A stretch of DNA of 22,923 bases, taken from positions 1 through 22,923 of the forward strand of contig JAMQPJ010000466.1 of NCBI GenBank assembly GCA_023717585.1. Direction: 5' to 3'. Each line of letters starts with the position of its first letter. The stretch's first letter is position 1. Source of the stretch: Thermoanaerobaculia bacterium (GTDB lineage: Bacteria > Acidobacteriota > Thermoanaerobaculia > UBA5066). The notes under the pieces were generated by a model that was not told the DNA's origin, did not search any database, and saw only the letters and a program-made list of their open reading frames with translations. A program made the translations under genes and the position numbers. Positions 1 through 7,711 of this stretch are shown piece by piece.

Positions 1-614
1 ACGTACCGCTTCCGGAGCGCATCCGATCCGCGGCGTTCGGGCGGGAGCTCGTGCGCGGGGAGCGCCGTGGGCGCGACGCCGACGGCGTGCCCCTCGGCGC
101 CCGCAAGGAGCGCCCTCAGCTGTTTCGTCTCGTTCGCGAGGTCGAGGCCGTAACCCGTCTTCGCTTCGCAGAACGTGGTCCCGTGCTCGAGCATCCGGTC
201 GAGGCGCTTCCGCACGTTCCAAGCGAGCGTCTCCTCGGTGGCCGCTCGCGTCGCCGCGACGGTCGCGACGATCCCGCCTCCCGACGCCGCGATGCCCGCG
301 TAAGTCTCCCCTTTCAGACGCCGGTTGAACTCGTCCTCGCGGAAGCCCTCCCAGGGCAGATGCGTGTGCGCGTCGACGAACCCGGGAACGGCAGTCTTGC
401 CCCCGCCGTCGAGGACGGTTTCCCCGCGCGCCGGTGCTTCGCCATAGAGCCGGACGAAGTCTTCATCGGGCCCCGCGAAGACGATCGCCCCGTCTTCCAC
501 GAGGAGCGCGGCGTCGAGGACCCGGCGGACGACGCCCTGGGCCGCGCCCGAGCGGGCCGAGGCGCCCTCCGGCGTCGCCAGCTCGGCGAGATGCCGGATG
601 GACAGCCGCTTCAG
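1..614 (-). CDS. hutI: imidazolonepropionase (HutI), N-terminal part; 3' end beyond window
   Basis: This amidohydrolase opens the imidazolone ring of 4-imidazolone-5-propionate in histidine breakdown to formiminoglutamate, in the cytoplasm. About 204 codons are visible and there is no stop before base 1. The metal-binding motif DAHTH lies at residues 81-85, followed by REDEF, GGGI and ATRAA stretches and then KTGYGLDL, all in the family order. No ATG, GTG or TTG lies in frame near the expected N-terminus. The best start is CTG at 614-612, which overlaps the divIVA stop as CTGA and has GAGGGA eight bases upstream. The next in-frame GTG would remove about 37 residues, including the first beta-strands. 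It is translationally coupled to the DivIVA-domain gene; no other hut gene is in view. Family call is secure; the start codon is inference. Confidence 0.88.
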   Translation of the reverse strand, partial: MKRLSIRHLAELATPEGASARSGAAQGVVRRVLDAALLVEDGAIVFAGPDEDFVRLYGEAPARGETVLDGGGKTAVPGFVDAHTHLPWEGFREDEFNRRLKGETYAGIAASGGGIVATVAATRAATEETLAWNVRKRLDRMLEHGTTFCEAKTGYGLDLANETKQLRALLAGAEGHAVGVAPTALPAHELPPERRGSDALRKRY

Positions 615-1126
615 GCCGTCTCTCCCTCGCGCTTCTTCGGGCGGTGGATCGAGAGGGAACTCTCCATCTCGTCCTCTTCCTTGTCGAAGTTGAGGACCTG
701 CTGGAACAGTTCGATCGTGCTCTGGAGCTTCAGCTGGAAGTTCCGGCGCTCCATGCGGAGCTCGCGGATCTTCTTCTCCGTATCGGCCATCCGCTCGAAG
801 CCCTGCTGCACCATCCGCTCGGCCTTCGTCTCGGCCTCGCTCACGATGCGGTTGGCGTCCTTCTCGCTCGTCTCACGCAGACTGTCGGCCGAGCGCTGGG
901 CGAGGAGAAGAGTCTCCTTGAGCGTGGCCTCCGTGTCGCGGTGACGGGCGTTCTCCTCCCTGAGCCGCGCGTTCTCGCGCTCCAGCTCGTCGAGCTCGCG
1001 GGACATCTCTTCGAGGTCCTCGGCAAAGGCATCGAGAAAGTTCGTCACTTCGGCAGCGTCGAAGCCGCGAAAGCGCTTCGGGAACTGCCTCTTACGGATC
1101 TCGAGCGCGCTGATGGAAGGTCTCAT
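611..1126 (-). CDS. DivIVA-domain protein
   Basis: This 171-residue protein is probably cytoplasmic and membrane-associated, acting in cell-pole or division-site organisation or septal growth, as DivIVA/GpsB-type proteins do. The N-terminus has the DivIVA membrane-binding signature: an ALEIRKRQFP stretch, then RGFD, then EVTNFLD (residues 7-32). From about residue 35 to 150 it is nearly continuous heptad-rich coiled coil (ELDELERENARL and similar). The tail is short and charged. The ATG sits 7 bases after a consensus TATAAT and no Shine-Dalgarno fits between them, so the mRNA may be leaderless. Its TGA overlaps the likely CTG start of hutI. The family call is good; the exact role in growth or division is not shown by sequence. 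Confidence 0.85.
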   Translation of the reverse strand: MRPSISALEIRKRQFPKRFRGFDAAEVTNFLDAFAEDLEEMSRELDELERENARLREENARHRDTEATLKETLLLAQRSADSLRETSEKDANRIVSEAETKAERMVQQGFERMADTEKKIRELRMERRNFQLKLQSTIELFQQVLNFDKEEDEMESSLSIHRPKKREGETA

Positions 1127-1133
1127 GCGCGCA

Positions 1134-1160
1134 ATTATAAACCCTTTGGACTCAATTCAA
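1134..1160 (-). promoter_or_regulatory. promoter of the divIVA-hutI unit, leaderless layout
   Basis: A perfect TATAAT lies at 1139-1134 on the minus strand. A TTGAAT at 1160-1155 gives a 15-base spacer; ATTGAA one base further upstream gives 16. The -35 region overlaps the 3' end of the upstream rhomboid-like gene. Only 7 bases separate the -10 box from the divIVA ATG, so transcription would begin at or next to the start codon. The short A/T-rich stretch stands out in a very G+C-rich setting. Confidence 0.7.
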
Positions 1161-1855
1161 TGGACGCGCGAGTCGCTTCCTCCGTCGACGACCGTGAAGC
1201 GCCTTCGCCGAAACGGGTTCCGAATGCGCGGGAAGCGCGGGCCTCCTCCCCGGAAGCCCCGCGTGAATAGCCACGAGACCGGGAGTCCGCCGAGGACGAA
1301 GAGAAGGCGCGGCAGCGAGCGCGTGCTCTCGAGCTCGGAGAAGACCACGAAAACGAGGGCGAGGATGGCCAGGCCGAGCCGCGTCATCGGGAAAAGTCCG
1401 AAGAGTGAGACCGGCTGAGAAGGTCCCTCGAGCATCCACGCGAAGATCAGCGCGAGAACCGTCGGCGCAAGGCCCGCGCCTCCTCCGACGAGAAGGCCTA
1501 GTGCGCCGGCGAGGGCCGTCGCGGACACGACGAACCATGCGAACCGGCGCGAGCCCCACCGCGGCTCGATGGCGCCGCCGAGGCTCCACGTCATCAGAAG
1601 ATCGAAGAGAACGCCCGTAATCGACGCACTCACGAGTGCGTACGTCAGGAGGCGCCAGACCTGCCCGGCAAGCACGGCGCGGGGCGCGAGGACGAGCCAC
1701 GCTGCGGCGAGCGGCCACGCGAGCCAGAGGAGATAGCCCGACACGACGAGAGCGAGCAGCGCCCGCGTTACGGGCGGGATGCGGCGCCAGCCCGGAGGCG
1801 CGGTGAAGCGCATCGCGTAAGTCGGCCTCATCCCCGGCAGATTAGCAAGCCGCAC
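1157..1855 (-). CDS. rhomboid/derlin-like membrane protein without protease motif
   Basis: This is a 232-residue inner-membrane protein with about six hydrophobic segments. The rhomboid-fold hallmark WRLLTYALV after the first segment, then a GGAIEPRWGSRRF stretch, match the L1-TM2 region of rhomboids. The catalytic GxSG of TM4 is absent: the corresponding place reads GAGLAPTVLAL, and no catalytic His is evident in the last segment. The SLFGLFPM stretch recalls derlins. It is therefore probably a non-proteolytic rhomboid-superfamily member. The C-terminus is Arg-rich and cytoplasmic. The start is GTG at 1855; ATGs at 1831 and 1813 are alternatives, the last giving a more usual N-terminus. It follows yggS by 57 bases, likely in the same transcript. 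Client and function are unknown. Confidence 0.72.
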   Translation of the reverse strand: MRLANLPGMRPTYAMRFTAPPGWRRIPPVTRALLALVVSGYLLWLAWPLAAAWLVLAPRAVLAGQVWRLLTYALVSASITGVLFDLLMTWSLGGAIEPRWGSRRFAWFVVSATALAGALGLLVGGGAGLAPTVLALIFAWMLEGPSQPVSLFGLFPMTRLGLAILALVFVVFSELESTRSLPRLLFVLGGLPVSWLFTRGFRGGGPRFPRIRNPFRRRRFTVVDGGSDSRVH

Positions 1856-1912
1856 CCCCCCTCGAAGCGGGAAGGCCGTGCCGCCGCTCTCTTCACCTTC
1901 TGAGGAATCTCT

Positions 1913-2575
1913 CTATCTTCTCTTCCCGAAGATCGCGCTGCCGACGCGCACGAGCGTCGCGCCCTCTTCGACGGCCGCCTCGAAGTCGTCGCTCATGCCC
2001 ATCGAGAGCTCCGATAGCCCGAGCGTCTCGCCGAGTTTCCGGAGCGCCGCGAAGTGCGGACGCGTCTCTCCGGGCGGAGGAATCGTCATGAGGCCCCTGA
2101 GGTGGAGCGCGGGCATCGCCCGCACGGCCTCGACGAGCGCGGCAGCGTCCGCCGGCTCGACGCCCGATTTCGTGGCTTCCCCGCCTAGGCGCACCTGGAC
2201 GAACACGGCGAGGCTCTTCCCGCAGGCCGCCGCGGCGCGGTCGAGGCGCCGGGCCAGGTCCAGAGAGTCGATCGCCTGGATGACCGCGGCGATCTTCGCG
2301 GCGCGGTTCGCCTTGTTCGACTGGAGAGGGCCGATGAGGTGCCCCGCGGCATCGGGCGGCAGTCCGGGAAACTTCTCCTCGGCTTCCTGGACGCGGTTTT
2401 CGCCGAACGCGCGGGCCCCGGCCGCGTGGGCGAGGAGGAGGTCGGAGAGGGGAAAGGTCTTCCCCACCGCGACGAGGAGGACGCTCCCCGGCGGGCGTCC
2501 GCTGCGCGCCGCCGCGGCTGCGATCCGCCTCTTCACGTCTGCGAGGCGCGCGGCGATTTCAGCGGCGCGCGTCAC
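1913..2575 (-). CDS. yggS: YggS/PROSC-family PLP homeostasis protein
   Basis: This 220-residue single-domain cytoplasmic PLP-binding protein belongs to the YggS/PLPBP family, which buffers pyridoxal phosphate and affects amino-acid and keto-acid balance without known catalysis. VAVGKTFP carries the PLP lysine (Lys39; most members read AVSKT). FGENRVQEAEEK, HLIGPLQSNKA, RGLMTIPP and SMGMSDDFEAA follow in family order, ending with VRVGSAIFG. Length is typical. The GTG start overlaps the end of rnhA by 17 bases, with GGAAGG about 9 bases upstream inside rnhA. In many bacteria yggS sits beside envelope or division genes, and here it lies upstream of a membrane gene and divIVA. Confidence 0.93.
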   Translation of the reverse strand: MTRAAEIAARLADVKRRIAAAAARSGRPPGSVLLVAVGKTFPLSDLLLAHAAGARAFGENRVQEAEEKFPGLPPDAAGHLIGPLQSNKANRAAKIAAVIQAIDSLDLARRLDRAAAACGKSLAVFVQVRLGGEATKSGVEPADAAALVEAVRAMPALHLRGLMTIPPPGETRPHFAALRKLGETLGLSELSMGMSDDFEAAVEEGATLVRVGSAIFGKRR

Positions 2576-3017
2576 CTTCCGGCACCTTCCGGACGCGCGC
2601 GGCGTCGAGAGCGGAGTCGAGAGCCGCGTTCGCGAGGGCGTCGGCCTCGTGATTCTCCTCGCGCGGCACGTGAACGACCCTGAGGCGCTCGATTCCGCGC
2701 GCTTTCCGGCGGGCCTCCAGAAGGAAGCCTGCGAGATGCGGCGCCTTCATGCGGTACTCGCCCGAGAACTGCCGGAGGATGAGCTGGCTGTCGGCCCGGA
2801 TCTCGACGTCCCTGGCGCCTGCCTGGAGCGCGAGGTCGAGGGCGGCGAGAAAACCGCGCCACTCGGCCACGTTGTTCGTGGTGGAGCCGAGCGTTCTCGC
2901 ATCCTTGAGCCCCGCGGGCGACCAGACGCCGTATGACGAAGGGCCAGGGTTCCCGCGCGACGCCCCGTCGAAGTAGAGGACGAGCGTTCCCGCGAGCTTC
3001 CTTCCGGCCTGCCTCAC
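2559..3017 (-). CDS. rnhA: ribonuclease HI family protein
   Basis: This enzyme cleaves the RNA strand of RNA-DNA hybrids, removing primers and R-loops. The protein is 152 residues, a stand-alone RNase H fold. The acidic catalytic set is visible: Asp17 in LYFDGASRGNPG, Glu52 in NNVAEW, Asp76 in RADSQL and Asp126 in ENHEADALAN. The spacing fits the short type I subgroup without the basic protrusion of E. coli RNase HI. The open frame extends upstream to 3299 but that part runs antisense-free through the zinc-ribbon gene, so I chose GTG at 3017, which forms a GTGA overlap with that gene's stop. The gene order zinc-ribbon protein, RNase H, yggS suggests one transcript. Confidence 0.9.
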   Translation of the reverse strand: MRQAGRKLAGTLVLYFDGASRGNPGPSSYGVWSPAGLKDARTLGSTTNNVAEWRGFLAALDLALQAGARDVEIRADSQLILRQFSGEYRMKAPHLAGFLLEARRKARGIERLRVVHVPREENHEADALANAALDSALDAARVRKVPEGDARR

Positions 3018-3733
3018 GGAATCCAGTAGAGGATCCGCTTGCAGCTTTCGCAGAAGACCGTCTCCTTCGAGAGGCGGAGGTCGGAGAGGAGCTGCGGGCG
3101 CAGGCGCACGTGACAGGCCGAACAGGCGGCCGTCTGCGGCCCCACCATGTCGACACGCGCCACGGCCACGCCGGCCCTCTTCTTCCGGATCTGCTCGAAC
3201 GTTTTCAGGAGGCGCGGTTCGAGCTCGGCCCTCAGGCTCTTCGCCCGCTTCTTCGCCGCGGCGATCTCGGCGTCGAGGACGGCCTGTTCGGCCCGCCACT
3301 CCTTCATCTGCTCTTCGTAGCCGGCCTCTTCGGCCGGGAACTCCTCGTCCCTCCGGTCCAGATCCGTCGAGGAGCCGGCCATCGTCTCATCGAGTGAAAG
3401 GAGCTCGTCCTCGCGGATTCTCACTTCGCGCTTCAAGCCGTCGATCTCGTTCAGGAGCGCGCTGTACTCGCGGCTCGTCTTCACTGACTGCAGCTGCTGC
3501 TGGTACTTCTTCATCTGCTCGTTGAAATCCTGGATCTCGCCGTCGAGCGCTTTCTTGCGCTCACCGGCCTGCGAGAGGATCGCCCCCGCCGCGTCGCGCT
3601 GCCGCCGGGCGTCGTGATAAGCGGCCTCGATGTGAACGAGGTGGTCGGGCGTCCTGCCCCGGCGTTCGGTCTTCTGGTCGACTTCGAGAAGAACTTCCTG
3701 GAGGAGGAAAAGTCTGTCGAGCGGACTCGTCAT
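3014..3733 (-). CDS. C4-type zinc-ribbon coiled-coil protein (CT398/zf-RING_7 family)
   Basis: This is a 239-residue cytoplasmic protein. An N-terminal helical hairpin or coiled coil covers about residues 8-180, with the conserved core KTSREYSALLNEID near its middle. A C-terminal zinc ribbon follows, with Cys204, Cys207, Cys228 and Cys231 (CSAC and CESC). The family is widespread and usually sits next to RNase H or GTP cyclohydrolase-like genes. Its role is not settled: a chlamydial member resembles coiled-coil secretion or RNA-polymerase-associated adaptors. I prefer ATG at 3733 because AGGTGA lies 8 bases upstream; a GTG at 3745 would add four residues but has no spaced Shine-Dalgarno. It is the first gene of the chain that runs to the rhomboid-like gene. 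Confidence 0.86.
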   Translation of the reverse strand: MTSPLDRLFLLQEVLLEVDQKTERRGRTPDHLVHIEAAYHDARRQRDAAGAILSQAGERKKALDGEIQDFNEQMKKYQQQLQSVKTSREYSALLNEIDGLKREVRIREDELLSLDETMAGSSTDLDRRDEEFPAEEAGYEEQMKEWRAEQAVLDAEIAAAKKRAKSLRAELEPRLLKTFEQIRKKRAGVAVARVDMVGPQTAACSACHVRLRPQLLSDLRLSKETVFCESCKRILYWIP

Positions 3734-3785
3734 CGTCGCGCTCACCTGATCGTCCCGGTTTTCATCTTGAACCCCCTGAAAAGCG

Positions 3786-3811
3786 AAAACGGGCGCCGAT
3801 ACGGCGCCCGT
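3786..3811 (-). terminator. intrinsic terminator downstream of the tRNA
   Basis: A perfect 10-bp stem (3789-3798 with 3802-3811) closes a 3-base loop and is followed on the minus strand by TTTT, then CG and another run of T. It lies after the tRNA and before the zinc-ribbon gene, so it should end tRNA or rpoD read-through transcripts. No U-run follows on the plus strand. Confidence 0.85.
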
Positions 3812-3915
3812 CTGGATGGACCCCCGGCGCTCGAATGCGCCCGAGGGATCGGAAGTGTCTCTGCGCGCCCGGATGTCGAATCTCCCTCTTTCATTTCGCC
3901 ATCGGAACCGTCCGG

Positions 3916-3988
3916 TGGGTCCGCCTGGATTCGAACCAGGGACCCGCCGGTTATGAGCCGGTGGCTCTGACCGCTGAGCTACGGACCC
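3916..3988 (-). tRNA. tRNA with CAT anticodon (elongator Met, or Ile2 if lysidine-modified)
   Basis: A full cloverleaf of 73 bases can be drawn on the minus strand. The acceptor stem is GGGTCCG with CGGACCC, the D arm GCTC/GAGC, the anticodon loop CTCATAA, and the T arm CCTGG TTCGAAT CCAGG, with discriminator A. CCA is not encoded (CCG follows). It is not initiator tRNA: position 1 pairs with 72 and the anticodon stem lacks the three G-C pairs in initiator arrangement. A27 faces C43, a mismatch at the top of the anticodon stem. Sequence alone does not separate Met from lysidine-modified Ile. It lies downstream of rpoD and is followed by the terminator at 3786-3811. Confidence 0.93.
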
Positions 3989-4018
3989 TTACGGCCGAAG
4001 AAGGAGAATAGCACGAGG

Positions 4019-4106
4019 AAGATTTTCTTAGAAGGCGCGTGGAGGGGCCCGCGCAGGGCCGCTTTTCGCCGCGTTTCTTCGTTTTTCCGACCTTCTAAGA
4101 AATCTT
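4019..4106. repeat. 88-bp element bounded by long inverted repeats
   Basis: The left arm at 4019-4035 (17 bases) is the reverse complement of the right arm at 4091-4106 (16 bases) apart from one extra T. The interior of 55 bases contains a GGGGCCC/GGGCC pairing and T-rich patches. The element fills the gap between the rpoD stop and the tRNA. The arms are A/T-rich (TTCTTAGAAGG core), unlike their surroundings. No flanking target duplication is evident. It could be an rpoD 3' UTR structure, a small palindromic repeat family or a MITE-like remnant. Confidence 0.6.
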
Positions 4107-4112
4107 TTCTTC

Positions 4113-5905
<1,793 letters not shown>

Positions 5906-5909
<4 letters not shown>

Positions 5910-7711
5910 ATTCGTCTCGCGGTTTCCGCTCTTAGTTCCGCCTTCAGGCGGCGGATCTCTTCGACCAGGTCCTGTTTCTTGCGTGCCGCCGCCTCGCCCG
6001 CCGGGAGGTCTCCGGTAGAGGCAGCCTGCTGGATCTCGGGCTGAAGGTTCGCCGCAGTCTCCTCCAGAAGACGTATCTTCAATTGCATCAACGGGATTTG
6101 GATGCGGCTGAGCCCCTCCGAGCCCTTCGTGACCGCGCCTTCCGCCTCCAAGTTGCTCTCCCGCAGGAGGAGCTGAGCGGCGACGGGCCCCGCATCTGCC
6201 CCAAGATGTGTCGTAAGTGATGAAAAATCAAGGGCTCCCGGTTGAGACGCGAACTCTTTCAGGGCGGTAAGTATCTCTTTTGCAACAGGATGCGTGAAAA
6301 ACTCCAGAGGCACTCGCTCGGTGACTTCGATGCTGCCGGGCCAATCCGCCAGGAGGACAGACAGAACCCTCGCCTCCTGGTCCGGCAGTGCCTGTTGTGA
6401 CACCGCCGACAACTTCCTAACCGCCTGCGCCCCAGGTTTGTTCCCGGGCGCGAGCGTGCTGACGGGAACAGCCGCGCTGACCGCGAGCGTGGCGAGAAAC
6501 TCGTTCCTGAGACCGGGGTCTTTTGCTTCCAGGAGGATTCCGGCAGCCTCAGAAAGTCGCTCGGCGCGAACCTCGGGGTTCGCAGTCGGCCCAGGGATCC
6601 TGCTCAGGAGGCTTGCCATGAGCGGCTGCGCTTTCGCAAGGGCGGCCCGAAGGCCCTCGGCGCCCTTCTCCCTCAGAAGGGAGTCGGGGTCGTGCCCCTC
6701 CGGCAGCACGAGATGCCTGACGGTCAGCCCGCGCTGCAGGAGGAGCGGAAACGCCTTGTATGCGGCTGCGAGCCCGGGTGCGTCCCCGTCGTATGCCACG
6801 ACGACCGTGCTGGAATGCCGCGCGAGGAGGTCGACCTGCTGCGACGTGAGCGCCGTGCCCATCGAGGCGAGGGCGTTCGCAGCGCCAGCGCGCTCACAGG
6901 CGATCCGGTCGAAGTAACCTTCGACGAGGATGACGACGTCTTCCCTCCGGATCGCCTCTTTCGCGCGGTCGAGGCCGTAGAGGAGCTTTCCTTTCGAGAA
7001 CCGCGCGGTTTCCGGCGAGTTGAGGTATTTCGGCTGGTCGTCCCCGAACGCGCGCGCGCCGAAGCCCAGGATCTCGCCGCGCCCGTCGCGGATCTCGATC
7101 GTCAGCCGGTTCCGGAAGCGGTCGTACACGCGCCCCGTCTCCGGGTTCTTCTGGAGGAGTCCCGCCTCCACCAGCGTGTCTTCCTGGACACGAGGAAGGA
7201 GAGCGGTTCGGAGGGCGTCCCAGGCGTCGAGGGCCGCGCCGAAGCCGTAGGCATGCCCTTCCTCCGGCGTCAGCCCGCGCTTCTCGAGGAGCGCCCGCGC
7301 AGCCGGATGCTTGTCGAGATTCGCGCGGTAGAACGCCGCCGCGAGGCTCAACGCCTCCGCCGCGCGCGTCTCTTTCCCGCGATCCGCGCGCGAGCCGCTC
7401 CGCCGCATGGGAAGCGTGACGCCCGCGAGCCGGGCGAGATACGCCACCGCGTCGGGGAACTCGAGGCGCTCGGTCTCGCGCACGAACGTGATCGCGTCGC
7501 CTTTCGCCCCGCAGCCGAAGCAGTAATAGAAGCCCTTGTCGGGATGCACGTGAAACGACGCGCTCTTTTCGGTGTGGAACGGGCACAGCCCCTTCCACGA
7601 GCGGCCCGCTTTCTTGAGAGAGGTCGTCGCGCCGATCAGCTGGACGAGATCCGTGGCCGCGAGGACGTCGCGCTTGACGTCGTCCGTGATGTCGTAGACG
7701 GGCTCAGACAT
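5906..7711 (-). CDS. dnaG: DNA primase
   Basis: This protein makes RNA primers for the replication fork. It is 601 residues, of usual size. The N-terminal CHC2 zinc-binding domain has Cys43, His46, Cys64 and Cys67 (CPFH, then CFGC). The catalytic core follows, with DRFRNRLTIEI and GFGAR, then the Toprim metal site: Glu264 in LVEGYFD and Asp308/Asp310 in YDGD. About residues 430-600 form the helicase-interacting region, largely helical and poorly conserved. The ATG lies within the end of mutS2 (8-bp overlap), so the genes are translationally coupled. Bases around 6240-6300, coding this C-terminal part, drop to about 47% G+C, lower than the rest of the operon. Confidence 0.97.

Noticed and set aside
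51..1270. Two long plus-strand frames of 297 and 278 codons
   Set aside because: They are antisense to hutI and divIVA, Arg-rich without family motifs, and the minus-strand frames carry clear motifs.
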